The notes under the pieces: generated by a model
What the model was told of the DNA's origin: nothing
Databases searched by the model: none
Seen by the model: the letters and a program-made list of their open reading frames with translations, nothing else
Shown: one piece after another, positions 35,259 through 44,314 of the stretch
Numbering within the stretch: the first letter of the stretch is position 1
How the letters are laid out: each line of letters opens with the position of its first letter
Made by a program: the position numbers and the translations under genes
Source: an uncultured Verrucomicrobiota bacterium
Lineage (GTDB): Bacteria; Verrucomicrobiota; Verrucomicrobiia; Limisphaerales; JADLHS01
NCBI GenBank assembly: GCA_903828255.1
Contig: CAIKLQ010000834.1
Location: 1 to 52,926, forward strand
Length of the DNA stretch: 52,926 nt
Direction: 5' to 3'

Positions 35259-35331
35259 GAACGCATCCTGACGCAGACTACGTCCGCCCGCTAACGGTGG
35301 CTTGCGAAAGATTGTCGGCGGCTTGCGCCCG

Positions 35332-36351
35332 TCAGGATCGGCCTTGGCTGCGCAGTTTACCCGGTAACGATTTCTGCGTCGTCGTCGCCAGCGGATAAAG
35401 ACCCGGGCAACAACCGAACGCCTCCTGGAACGCCGCGCTGAAATGGCTGAGGCTGCTGTAGCCGACTTCGAGCGCGACCTCGGTCACGTTGAACTCGCGC
35501 GACTTGAGCAACTCCGCCGCGCGCTCCAGGCGCAACTGCCGCAAGTATTGCGTGATGGTCTGCCCGGTTTGCGCGGAAAAGATCCGACTCAGATAGAAAT
35601 GACTGCAACCGATCTTCCGGCCCAACTCCTCCAGTGTCGGCGGCTCGGCGAGATTCTGGCGCAACAGGAAAATCACCTGCTCGACGCGCTCCTGCGCGAG
35701 GCGCTGCTGTCGGGTGCAGAAGAACTCCTCCTCCGGTTTCACCAGGAATGTGACGGCGAGTTCCACCGCCTTGCACTGATACCAAACCGGCTGCGCCGCC
35801 GCATAGACCGGCGGTTGCCGCAGCGTGGCGATGGTCTGGAGTTGCTGGGCCGTGAGCCGCACGGTCCTGCCGGTCGCGGCTTCGCTTGGACCGCCTTCCA
35901 CGGCAGCCCGCACCACCGGATGCAGCATGGCTTTCGTCTCCGTCAAATGTCTGGCGAGGAACGGGCAGGAAAATTCCACGGTGAGAAACTGATGTCGCTC
36001 GCCCGCCGCGCGCTTGGCGCTCAGCGGCGCCTTTTGCCGGTAATAAAACCCGGCGGTGTTCGGCGCAAACTCGGCCCGGCTGCCGTTGCTCTCCACAAAA
36101 CCTGTCCCATCGAGATTCAAACACAGTTCGACGCAGTCCGGATGAAAACTCGGCGCCCAGTCGAACTCGCGTTTCGCCACGAAGTCATGCCACTCGAAGC
36201 TGTAACCCACGCCGCGAAAGCTGCCGAAGATCCGCTGCCACCCCGCGCCCACGTCGCGCCAGGCGGCGGCCTCCGAGAAGGACGCGCTACCGTCCGCCCG
36301 ACGGAGGTGGGGCGTACGCGCTGATGGCGTGGCTAACGAACTGAAACTCAT
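35332..36351 (-). CDS. AraC-family transcriptional regulator
   Basis: A 339-residue regulator. The C-terminal ~100 residues form the double helix-turn-helix: LEELGRKIGCSHFYLSRIFS and VTEVALEVGYSSLSHFSAAFQEAFGCCP. The N-terminal two thirds form a sensing part of no family I can name, with YYRQKAPLSAKRAAGERHQF and LTVEFSCPFLARHL. Candidate targets are the outer-membrane protein/cytochrome genes directly downstream or the efflux operon ending 170 bp upstream; the sequence does not decide between them. Confidence 0.88.
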   Translation of the reverse strand: MSFSSLATPSARTPHLRRADGSASFSEAAAWRDVGAGWQRIFGSFRGVGYSFEWHDFVAKREFDWAPSFHPDCVELCLNLDGTGFVESNGSRAEFAPNTAGFYYRQKAPLSAKRAAGERHQFLTVEFSCPFLARHLTETKAMLHPVVRAAVEGGPSEAATGRTVRLTAQQLQTIATLRQPPVYAAAQPVWYQCKAVELAVTFLVKPEEEFFCTRQQRLAQERVEQVIFLLRQNLAEPPTLEELGRKIGCSHFYLSRIFSAQTGQTITQYLRQLRLERAAELLKSREFNVTEVALEVGYSSLSHFSAAFQEAFGCCPGLYPLATTTQKSLPGKLRSQGRS

Positions 36352-36458
36352 CGTGGCAGTGCGCAGGAATCGTGAATGGCCAGAGTCTCAGGGATGGGTG
36401 AATGGCTGGCAAGGTGGGAAATCGAAAGGAGCACGGGGACGGGTTAGATGGAGCCAGG

Positions 36459-36477
36459 CGCGACGCCTGTCCTACGC
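36459..36477. repeat. Intergenic copy of the deoA repeat core
   Basis: GCGCGACGCCTGTCCTACG. Its 13-bp core ACGCCTGTCCTAC (36463-36475) is identical to 4294-4306 inside deoA. It lies in the 169-bp gap between the efflux pump stop and the AraC-type gene. Confidence 0.7.
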
Positions 36478-36520
36478 GGACACCGCCGCTCGCGAACTCT
36501 GTCCCCGTGAAGCGTTCCGA

Positions 36521-39500
36521 TTAAGCGTTTGTAGTTTCCTCCGCCGGTTTCGGGACAGGCGGTCGCTTTTCCAGCTCCCGCTCCCGCAGCCAACAGAAGA
36601 TCACCGGTGTCACGATCAGGATGTGAATCAGGCTGCTCACCATGCCGCCGATGACGGGCGTGGCGAGGGGCTTCATTACTTCTGCGCCTTGACGATGACT
36701 CCACATGATCGGCAGGAGGCTCGCCACGATGGTCGCTACGGTCATCACTTTTGGGCGCAATCGCAGCCGCGCGCCATCTTTCACCGCCTGCACGAGATCG
36801 GCGGCGTTGAAGGCGTCGCCGCGTTCCGCCATGCGTTTCTTCACCATCTCCTCCAGATACACGACCATGACTACGCCGGTCTGTACCGCCGTGCCGAAAA
36901 GCGCGATGTAACCCACCCAAACCGCGCCGTTGAAGTTGTAGCCCAAAAGTTTTTGGAGAAACACGCCACCGCTCAACGCGAACGGCACGGCCAGGAGAAC
37001 ATGCGCCGCCTCCAGCGCGCTGTGATAAACCATGAAGAGCATCACGAAAATGATCAGCAGCACGGCGGGGAAAACCACTTGCATCGTCCGGGCGAAGCGG
37101 CGCTGGTTTTCGTATTCGCCGGTCATCTTGTAGGTCATGCTGCTCCAATCCAACCTGCGAAGCGCCGTCTCCACGTCGTTCACGAAACCGCCGAGGTCGC
37201 GGTCCTGCACGTTCGCCTGCACGTAGGCGCGCAGCCGCCCGTTCTCGCTGGCGATCTCGTTCGCGCCGACTTCGCGCGTGATCGTGGCGACCATGGCCAG
37301 CGGGATGTAAGCCGTCACGGGGCTGCCAGTGGCGCTCTTGTTTGCGCTCTTGCCCATGCCGTCAGACGCGTCAGCCTTGTCGGACGCGTCCGACCCGCGC
37401 GCCGCCACCAGAATCCTTCCGATCTTCTCAATGTCATCGCGCTCGCCGCGCTCCAGTCTGACTTGGATCGGATAACGCTCGCGGCCTTCGATGGTCACGC
37501 TCACGTTCTTGCCGCCGATGGCGACTTCGACAGCGTCCAGCACGTCCCGCGCGCTCAAACCGTAACGCGCCATTTCGCGGCGCTTCACCTTGACGTTGAG
37601 ATAGGGCTTGCCCTGCACCCGCGACGGCGAAACGCCCGTGGCGCCGGGGATTTGATTCACCACCGCTTCGACTTCGTAGGCCTTCTGCTGCAACGCGTCG
37701 AGATTGTCGCCGTAAATTTTCACGCCCACCTGCGCGCGAATGCCGGTGTAGAGCATCAGAATCCGGTTCTCAATCGGCTGCAAAAACGCCGGCACGTAGC
37801 CGGGCAAAACCTTCATCTTCTCGGTCAACTCGGCCTTGAGCTTCTCGACCGTCATGTCCATGCGCCACGCGGGATTGCGAACGACGCTCGGGAGTTTGAT
37901 GAAGCCGAGCATCGTGCGGTTGGTGGAAATCCATTCCGGCTTGAGCGTGATGGTGGTCTCCAACATTTCCGTTGGCGCGGGGTCGGTGGGCGTTTCAAAA
38001 CGGCCGGCTTTGCCGGCGACGGTTTCGATTTCTGGCACTCCGGCCATCACCTGATCCTGCCACGCCATCACACGCTGAATCTCCGAGAGGCTGGTCTTCG
38101 GTAGTAACACCGGCATGTAGAGCAAGCTGCCTTCGTTCAAAGGCGGCATAAATTCCTTGCCGAAACCGCCGAGCCAGTTGGCCAGTCTCGGGTAGCTAGC
38201 CATGAAGCGGCGTAGCGTTTCGGCGTCACGCGTGGCTGTGCTCTCAGCCGGCGAGTGTTTCTCCCTCTCCCCCGCGGAGGGGGAGAGGGCCGGGGTGAGG
38301 GGGACTTCATTCGTGGCGCGTCCGCCAATTGGCCCTCGTTCCCCCTCGCCCTGACCCTCTCCCCCTCCGCGGGGGAGAGGGAACTGCCGCCGTTCGCCTC
38401 CTGATTTCTCTATCGTCAGGGCAGGAGCTTCAGCCGACGCAGGCGTGATGGCCTCCGCGAGAATCAGCACCACCGGTCGCGGCAGCCCAAGCGCCGTGAG
38501 CAGTGCCGCCGCGAGCAAAACCGCCGCTGAGCCCATGACCGTCTTGCGATGTTTCAAGGCCCAGTTCAAGACGGGATCATAGATCTTCAGCAACACCCGC
38601 ATGATGATGTTGCGATCCTCGGCCTGAAACGGCCCCCGCACCAGCAGGCTGCACAGCACCGGCACCAGCGTGACTGCGAGCAGTGTCGAACCGACCATGG
38701 CGAAAGTCTTCGTCCATGCGAGCGGATGGAATAGCTTACCCTCCTGTCCGGTCAGCGCGAACACCGGCACGAACGCGAGGATGATGATTGCCATCGCGAA
38801 AAAGATCGGGCGGCCGACTTGCTGGCAGGCGGCGAGGGTGACGCTCAGTGTTTCAGCAGACGTGAGCCGACTGCCTTTTTGCTCCTCCGCCGCTTCACAA
38901 TGCCGGATCACATTCTCCGTCACCACGATCGCCGCATCCACCAGCACGCCGATGGCGATGGCGATACCCGTGAGCGACATGATGTTGCTCGTGATGCCGA
39001 ATTCCTTCATCAGCAGGAACGAAATCAGGATCGAGATCGGCAACGGCAGCGTGACGATCAGGATGCTCCGGAAGTGCCAAAGGAAAATAATGTGCGCGAG
39101 CGTGACGAGGATGATTTCCTCAACGAGCGCGTGTTTGAGGGTGTCAATCGTGCGATCAATCAACGTGCTGCGGTCGTAGAACGGGCGGATCGAAATCCCC
39201 GGCGGCAGGCTTGGCGCGATTTCGCCGATCCGCGCCTTGATGCGTTCGATGACGGCTTTCGCGTTTTCGCCGGTGCGCATGACGACCGTGCCGCCGACGG
39301 CTTCCGCGCCGGCCACATCCAGCACGCCGCGCCGGAAATCGCCGCCGATCTGGACCGTGGCGATGTCCTTGAGATAAATCGGCGTGCCGTTCACTGCCTT
39401 GACGGCGATCAGTTCGAGGTCTTCCGTGCTGCTGACCAAGCCCACTCCGCGCAACACAAACTCCGCGCCGTTCTCCTCGATCACCTTGCCGCCGACGTTG

Positions 39501-40159
39501 AGATTCGCGTTTTGCACGGCGGACATGATTTCGCCAAGCGTCACGTTCGCGGCGCGCATCCGCGTGGAGGAAAGCTCGATTTGATATTGCTTCACGAAGC
39601 CGCCGATGCTGGCGACTTCCGCCACGCCCGGCACGCTGGCGAGTTGGTAACGCACGAGCCAATCCTGCACCGCGCGCAACCGGCCGAGATCGTAACCGCC
39701 ATTCGCGGCCTTGGCGGGATCCACGTGGAGGTAGTATTGATACACCCAGCCGAGCCCGCTGGCGTCCGGACCGAGTTGCGGCTTCACGGCTTCGGGCATG
39801 TTGGCTTGAAGGTAATTCAGCCGCTCCAGCACCCGCGTCCGGGCGAAGTAGGTATCCACGCCTTCCTCGAAGATGATCGTGAGGAGGGAGAACCCAAACA
39901 TGGAAGTCGCGCGCACATCCTTGACTCCGGCGAGCCCTTGCAGGCCGGTGGAAAGCGGGAAAGTCACCTGATCCTCGACTTCCTGCGGACTGCGCCCCAT
40001 CCAGTCGGCGTAAACGAGCACCTGGTTTTCAGTCAGGTCGGGGATCGCGTCCACCGGCGTCCGGAACACCGCGCGCACGCCGAGCGCGATGAGCATCAAC
40101 GCGCCGCACAGCACGAGGAAACGATTCTTCAGGCTCCATTCGATGAGGCGGGTGATCAT
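36521..40159 (-). CDS. cusA: CusA/CzcA-type heavy-metal RND efflux pump
   Basis: A 1212-residue inner-membrane proton-driven pump of the heavy-metal RND group. It starts MITRLIEWSLKNRFLVL, has DAIPDLTENQVLVYADW, and transmembrane helix 4 reads GIAIAIGVLVDAAIVVTENV. The second half repeats the fold from GKEFMPPLNEGSLLYMP on. The CusA-like features and CusB partner with a metal-binding domain suggest Cu(I)/Ag(I) export. It is longer than CusA (about 1047) because of roughly 120 extra residues before EFMPPLNEG, of which 593-633 come from a repeat element (38261-38382). The ATG at 40157-40159 is standard. Confidence 0.93.
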   Translation of the reverse strand: MITRLIEWSLKNRFLVLCGALMLIALGVRAVFRTPVDAIPDLTENQVLVYADWMGRSPQEVEDQVTFPLSTGLQGLAGVKDVRATSMFGFSLLTIIFEEGVDTYFARTRVLERLNYLQANMPEAVKPQLGPDASGLGWVYQYYLHVDPAKAANGGYDLGRLRAVQDWLVRYQLASVPGVAEVASIGGFVKQYQIELSSTRMRAANVTLGEIMSAVQNANLNVGGKVIEENGAEFVLRGVGLVSSTEDLELIAVKAVNGTPIYLKDIATVQIGGDFRRGVLDVAGAEAVGGTVVMRTGENAKAVIERIKARIGEIAPSLPPGISIRPFYDRSTLIDRTIDTLKHALVEEIILVTLAHIIFLWHFRSILIVTLPLPISILISFLLMKEFGITSNIMSLTGIAIAIGVLVDAAIVVTENVIRHCEAAEEQKGSRLTSAETLSVTLAACQQVGRPIFFAMAIIILAFVPVFALTGQEGKLFHPLAWTKTFAMVGSTLLAVTLVPVLCSLLVRGPFQAEDRNIIMRVLLKIYDPVLNWALKHRKTVMGSAAVLLAAALLTALGLPRPVVLILAEAITPASAEAPALTIEKSGGERRQFPLPRGGGEGQGEGERGPIGGRATNEVPLTPALSPSAGEREKHSPAESTATRDAETLRRFMASYPRLANWLGGFGKEFMPPLNEGSLLYMPVLLPKTSLSEIQRVMAWQDQVMAGVPEIETVAGKAGRFETPTDPAPTEMLETTITLKPEWISTNRTMLGFIKLPSVVRNPAWRMDMTVEKLKAELTEKMKVLPGYVPAFLQPIENRILMLYTGIRAQVGVKIYGDNLDALQQKAYEVEAVVNQIPGATGVSPSRVQGKPYLNVKVKRREMARYGLSARDVLDAVEVAIGGKNVSVTIEGRERYPIQVRLERGERDDIEKIGRILVAARGSDASDKADASDGMGKSANKSATGSPVTAYIPLAMVATITREVGANEIASENGRLRAYVQANVQDRDLGGFVNDVETALRRLDWSSMTYKMTGEYENQRRFARTMQVVFPAVLLIIFVMLFMVYHSALEAAHVLLAVPFALSGGVFLQKLLGYNFNGAVWVGYIALFGTAVQTGVVMVVYLEEMVKKRMAERGDAFNAADLVQAVKDGARLRLRPKVMTVATIVASLLPIMWSHRQGAEVMKPLATPVIGGMVSSLIHILIVTPVIFCWLRERELEKRPPVPKPAEETTNA
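38261..38382. repeat. In-frame inverted-repeat element inside cusA
   Basis: A 122-bp element with near-identical inverted ends (CTCCCTCTCCCCCGCGGAGG at the left; complement at the right), each end itself a hairpin. Related elements lie at 40268-40418 (between cusB and cusA) and 42200-42320 (inside cusB). It is translated as a Gly/Pro/Glu-rich stretch (PLPRGGGEGQGEGE ... LTPALSPSAGERE). Confidence 0.85.
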
Positions 40160-40493
40160 AGCGAACCCCCAAATCCCAAGCTCCAAATTCCAGAGAAGCG
40201 CCAAGAACCAAAAGCCAAAACCGCAGAGAGTTCCACTATTGCCAACAGACTAATGGCGTAACGTCCGCCCTCACCCCGACCCTCTCCCCCAGGAGAGGGA
40301 GTCGCAATCGGGCAGCCACGGTTTCGCGAAGGTGCTTTGAGCAAACTCCGTCTCAGGTTTCTTGAATGGACGGCGAATGATTCTCCCTCTCCCCGGGGGA
40401 GAGGGCCGGGGTGAGGGCGAGCGTTTGCACTAACTTTCTTGGCGCTTGGTGTTTGAAGTTTCTCTGGAGCCTGGATGTTGGCGCTTGAAGCTT
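40160..40493. repeat. Nested inverted repeats between cusB and cusA
   Basis: 334 bp. An inner element (40268-40418) has ends CCCTCACCCC and GGGGTGAGGG and belongs to the CTCTCCC family. Outside it are two facing copies of another repeat: one near 40170-40220 (CCCAAGCTCCAAATTCCAGA) and one on the opposite strand near 40440-40495 (CTCTGGAGCC, then TTGGCGCTTGAAGC). The nesting resembles one element inserted into another. The gap separates two genes that must be coexpressed, so the transcript would fold strongly here. Confidence 0.75.
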
Positions 40494-42461
40494 TCACGGC
40501 TTCACCTCCGAACCACAATCAATCATCTCCGCGCCGAACCACGGATTGCGGACTTGCGCGCGCAGTTGAATCCAGTCCGCGCGATTCGGCGCACCGGGGA
40601 ACGCGTCCTTGGTCATCGGACAGCGGAAAACTTTGACGCGGGCGAACTCTTTGTCCGCGCGGCGGAGTGTTTGAGCCAGCGCGACGGTGGCTTCGCTGAA
40701 CGAGAGGAACGCTCGGCGCGCCGCCTTCAGCGTGGTGGCTTGCTTCAAGTGGCCAGCGGTCTCGATGGGCTTGAGCTTCGCTTGCCAGCTATTCGCGCCC
40801 TCGAAAGCGGCGAGCAGCGAAGCCGGGGCCGTGTGGGATTTAGGGGCCACCGCATTGAACCCCTTCAAGTCATCCGCCGCCAGCGCCGCCGCGAGGGCGT
40901 CGGCGAGCGACAGGTATTCCGTCACGGATTTGCGCTGGGCTGCGGTGAGCGCCGGCAGTGCGGGGGTTTGATTGGTGGTGTCGGACTTCGAAGAGGGCGC
41001 GGCAAAGGCGCGGTTCATTTCTGCCTGGCCGTCCATGAGCAAATTGCCGTTCGCGACGACCTTTTCGCCGGCGCTCACGCCCGAAAGCACTTCCACGAGC
41101 GCGTCGCCGCGCCGACCGAGCTGGAGCACGCGCCGCGCGTAGCCGCCGCCGCCTTCATCCACGAAGGCGATGGCTTGCGGCCCGGTCTGGAGCACCGCGT
41201 TGCGCGGCAGCGCGACCACTTCCGGTGCGTCCAAATGCACCACGCCGTCGGCGTAGATGCGATGCGAGATCAGGCGGCGTCCGGCTACGACCGGGTTCGC
41301 CAACTCCACGCGGACCTTCGTCGAACGCGTGGCTTCGTCGAGGTTGGGATCAATGAACTTGATCTCGCCGGTCACGATCTCGCCCGGTAGCGTGGGCGTG
41401 GTTACGTCCACCTTCTGGCCGACGCGAATCCACGGCAGGTCGTGTTCATAGGCGCGAAACTGAAACCACATGGTGGAGAAGTCCGCGAGTTCGAAAAGTT
41501 TCTCGCCTTCCAGCACGTATTGGCCGGCGTAAACCTGCTTCTCCGTCACCGTGCCGCTGATCGGAGCGAGGATTTGCGATGTCAACGCCTCCGCCGGCTT
41601 GTCGGGCAGCGCCGCGATTTGATCGGCGGTGAGACCCATTTGCCGCAGCCGCGAGACGACCGCCGCGCGCAGGTCGGAATTGGTGACGCCCGCCACGGCT
41701 CGATACTCACGCTCCGCCTGAAGCAACGTCGGGCTGTAGAACTCCGCCAACGGCTCGCCTTGTTTCACCTCCGCGCCGACGAACGCGACGTTCAGCGCTT
41801 CGATGCGTCCCGGAACATAAGCCGACAACACGCGATGCCGCGAATCGTCGTCGTCAATCGTGCCGGCGACCGTGAGCGTCTTGGTGAGTGACTGTGTTTT
41901 GACGACCGTCGTTTGCACGTTGAGCACACGGATGGTGTTTTCGGAGAGCGCGACCACGTCGCCCGTAACGTTCAAGCCGGCTTCGCCTTCGTAAACCGGC
42001 GTGAGTTCCATGCCACAGATCGTGCAACGCCCGGGCTTGTCGGACTTCACCCACGGGTGCATGGCGCTTTGGTAGTAAAGTACCTTGCGGCCTTCGCTTT
42101 TGCTGTCGGATTTCCCGCAGCCGGTCAGAAGCAGCGCGAGAATTGTCGCGGCGGCGAAGCACGCGCCAGCATTAAAGTGCGGTGACTTGTCGCTGCTTTC
42201 CCTCTCCCCTTCAGAAGGGGAGAGGGTCAGGGTGAGGGGACTTTCGGCGGCAATTCGCGCGCTCCTGTCCACTCGTTCCCCCGCACCCCGGCCTTCTCCC
42301 CCTCGGCGGGGGAGAGGGAGAACAGTGCGCAGCGTTATCTTCTTCTGGTGGCCAGGGGTGGACGACGGCGACAAGTCGCCTACGGAAAGCGGTGACAAGT
42401 CACCGCACTCCAAAGCTGGCGCGGCAGGCGGGCCGCTGTAGATCGCTTGATTCGTTTTCAT
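40494..42461 (-). CDS. cusB: CusB-type periplasmic adaptor with metal-binding domain
   Basis: A 655-residue membrane-fusion protein linking the RND pump to the outer-membrane channel. After the lipobox LLTGC (Cys115) comes a heavy-metal-binding domain (YYQSAMHPWV...CTICGMELTPVYEG), then barrel-hairpin-lipoyl regions (SQILAPISGTVTEKQVYAGQ) and a C-terminal DUF3347-like domain (from about residue 520, ending with AFPGAPNRADWIQ). The signal peptide is displaced about 86 codons by a repeat insertion (42164-42421, residues 14-100). Without it the start would read MKTNQAIYSGPPAA then CFAAATILALLLTGC. The start overlaps the cusC-like stop (ATGA). Confidence 0.9.
   Translation of the reverse strand: MKTNQAIYSGPPAAPALECGDLSPLSVGDLSPSSTPGHQKKITLRTVLPLPRRGGEGRGAGERVDRSARIAAESPLTLTLSPSEGERESSDKSPHFNAGACFAAATILALLLTGCGKSDSKSEGRKVLYYQSAMHPWVKSDKPGRCTICGMELTPVYEGEAGLNVTGDVVALSENTIRVLNVQTTVVKTQSLTKTLTVAGTIDDDDSRHRVLSAYVPGRIEALNVAFVGAEVKQGEPLAEFYSPTLLQAEREYRAVAGVTNSDLRAAVVSRLRQMGLTADQIAALPDKPAEALTSQILAPISGTVTEKQVYAGQYVLEGEKLFELADFSTMWFQFRAYEHDLPWIRVGQKVDVTTPTLPGEIVTGEIKFIDPNLDEATRSTKVRVELANPVVAGRRLISHRIYADGVVHLDAPEVVALPRNAVLQTGPQAIAFVDEGGGGYARRVLQLGRRGDALVEVLSGVSAGEKVVANGNLLMDGQAEMNRAFAAPSSKSDTTNQTPALPALTAAQRKSVTEYLSLADALAAALAADDLKGFNAVAPKSHTAPASLLAAFEGANSWQAKLKPIETAGHLKQATTLKAARRAFLSFSEATVALAQTLRRADKEFARVKVFRCPMTKDAFPGAPNRADWIQLRAQVRNPWFGAEMIDCGSEVKP
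42164..42421. repeat. 258-bp composite inverted repeat inserted in frame in cusB
   Basis: Outer arms of 28 bp (42164-42191 and 42394-42421) match except at a few bases: both contain AGTGCGGTGACTTGTC on one strand or its complement. Inside is a CTCTCCC-family element (42200-42320) and a small palindrome GGCGAC-AA-GTCGCC (42367-42380). The length, 258 bp, is exactly 86 codons, so the reading frame is kept. Confidence 0.85.
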
Positions 42462-43825
42462 GGCTTCTTTTCCTCCGGTTTGACTTGTGATTCGTCCTCC
42501 AACATTTGCAGCGCTTCCAGATCGCCCAGCCCACAGCAGAGGACCAGGTCGGAAAGCATTTCGTATTGTTCGGCCACGGCACGGGCATACATCAAGCGGC
42601 CGTCGAGCAGCATCCGACGCGCTTCCAGCACGTCGCGCAACATGCCGCGACCGGTTTCCCAGCCGGAACGGGCGCTCGTGATGGCTTGCTCGCTGCGCGG
42701 GATGATTTCGTCGCGATAGACCACGGCCTCGCGCCGCGCGGCATCAATCTTGACGGTGAGATTGTGAATCTCCTCGCGCACGCTCAGGGAATAATCCGCG
42801 GCGTCGGCCTCGCTGGCAGCGAGTTTCGCCTCGTCGCGCCGGACTTCCGCGCGGTATTTGCTGCGATTGAAGAGCGGGAGGTTGAAGTTCAACATGAACT
42901 CTGCCTGCCGCCACTCGCCGTTGCCGGAATAGTTCCGGCTCTCGACCCCGAAGCTCACGTCGGGTAACCGCGCGCGACGAGTGGCGTCCACGACCGAGCG
43001 GGATTGCTTGATCTGCTCGCGCAACATACGGAGCTTCGGCTCGTATTTCGTGGCGAAGCTGACGAGGCGTTCGTTGTAAATCACTGGCGCGGCCAGCGGC
43101 GGCAATTCCAGTGGCGGCCAGGGCGAGTTCATCTCCCGGTTCAGAAAGCGGTTCAAAGCTACCAATTCGTGCCCTAGCCTCGCGCGATCCGTCTGCAACT
43201 GCGTCGTCCGCTTGGCGCGCTCATTCTGGATCTGCAGGAACTCGACTTGCGTTGCGGCGCCCGCGCGATACTTGGCGTCCACCGCGGCGTTCATCGTCTG
43301 GACAAACGCGAGGTCCTGTTCGCCGATGGCCACGATGCGCTCCGCCAGGCCGGCGCGGAATACGGTTTTGGCCAGCGCGCTGCGCAGGATTTGAAACTGA
43401 TAACCCGCGTTGGCGTTCTCTACTTCGAGTTCCGCGCGCGCGACGCGTCGGGCGAAATCCGGTTTGCCCCAGAGCGGAAGCTTCTGCTCCGCGCCGTAAA
43501 TCAGGTCACCATTCTCCCGGCGCATGGTTTCATCCGAAGCCATTGCGCCGAGGCGGATCATGGGGTCCTCCCACGAACGCACGGCTGCGACGCCGGCGGC
43601 GGCGGCGTTAGTGCGGGCGCGGGCAGCGGTGAGCGCGGGATGGTTCGTCCGCATTTCCTCGGCGAGCAGGTTCACCAGCGCGGGCGTGAGCGTGAGGGAA
43701 TTCGTGGCGTTCGCCGGGTTGGCGACGTTGTTTCCACCAGACGGAACACCCGGCTCTACGGCGGGCAAACTGACCACCGCCATGGCGCCACTCAAAATCA
43801 AAGCTGTTATCGCAATCGTTTTCAT
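42458..43825 (-). CDS. cusC: TolC-family outer-membrane efflux channel (CusC-like)
   Basis: A 455-residue outer-membrane factor. A signal peptide (MKTIAITALILSGAMAVVSL) is followed by two TolC-type repeats rich in helices, e.g. ILRSALAKTVFRAGLAERIVAI and AYDLE-like DYSLSVREEIHNLTVKIDAA. SWEDPMIRLGAMASD near residue 85 is typical of metal RND partner channels. It completes a tripartite CusCBA-type exporter with the next two genes. The ATG at 43823-43825 is chosen at the signal peptide. Confidence 0.88.
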   Translation of the reverse strand: MKTIAITALILSGAMAVVSLPAVEPGVPSGGNNVANPANATNSLTLTPALVNLLAEEMRTNHPALTAARARTNAAAAGVAAVRSWEDPMIRLGAMASDETMRRENGDLIYGAEQKLPLWGKPDFARRVARAELEVENANAGYQFQILRSALAKTVFRAGLAERIVAIGEQDLAFVQTMNAAVDAKYRAGAATQVEFLQIQNERAKRTTQLQTDRARLGHELVALNRFLNREMNSPWPPLELPPLAAPVIYNERLVSFATKYEPKLRMLREQIKQSRSVVDATRRARLPDVSFGVESRNYSGNGEWRQAEFMLNFNLPLFNRSKYRAEVRRDEAKLAASEADAADYSLSVREEIHNLTVKIDAARREAVVYRDEIIPRSEQAITSARSGWETGRGMLRDVLEARRMLLDGRLMYARAVAEQYEMLSDLVLCCGLGDLEALQMLEDESQVKPEEKKP

Positions 43826-43919
43826 AGGGACAAATACGGAATCTTCCGGACGCAGACACACGAAGGGCGTACGCAATGTGCCTGCGCGGTACACACTGCG
43901 AGCGTTTAGGCGGGGAGGA

Positions 43920-44258
43920 TCAGATCAGCAGGGCGCAATCCCGGTGAAACAGCGGGACGCGCGCCGCGACCAGCGACGAGGAATTGTCAGCGGGAGAAAA
44001 ACCCGCCTCGCCGCGTGGAAGCATCCACGCGATCGAGGCGGTAATAGAAAACAGATTGAGATTTTGCGAAACGGTCTGGGCGGGGGCGACTGGCAGCGGG
44101 GCCTGGGCTGGCGCAGACTTTGTGACGCAGCAATTGGTCTGGTTGCAAGCGCAGCAGGTGCATTTTGCCGGCGCGTCCGCTTTGACGGGCTGCGCCATCA
44201 CGAACACCTGCACCCAGAACAGGAGCAGGCCCAGGACGATGGCGGGAAGCTTTTTCAC
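43920..44258 (-). CDS. Small secreted Cys-rich protein, possible metal binder
   Basis: A 112-residue protein with a signal peptide (KKLPAIVLGLLLFWVQVFVM) and a cysteine cluster C-x-CC-x-C-x4-CC (KCTCCACNQTNCCV, about residues 33-46). The remainder is Pro/Ala-rich and ends with VPLFHRDCALLI. Cysteine spacing suggests copper or silver binding in the periplasm. It lies 95 bp upstream of the cusC-like gene on the same strand and is probably part of the same regulon. I know of no named family. Confidence 0.65.
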   Translation of the reverse strand: MKKLPAIVLGLLLFWVQVFVMAQPVKADAPAKCTCCACNQTNCCVTKSAPAQAPLPVAPAQTVSQNLNLFSITASIAWMLPRGEAGFSPADNSSSLVAARVPLFHRDCALLI

Positions 44259-44314
44259 GCGCTCAGTTTAGCAGAGGCCGTTGGGCCGCAAAGCCAGTTT
44301 TTGCCCAGCACCGA

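Noticed and set aside
36329-40261. Long plus-strand frames opposite the CusA gene
   Set aside because: The minus strand encodes an unmistakable RND pump; the plus-strand products are His/Arg-rich shadow translations.
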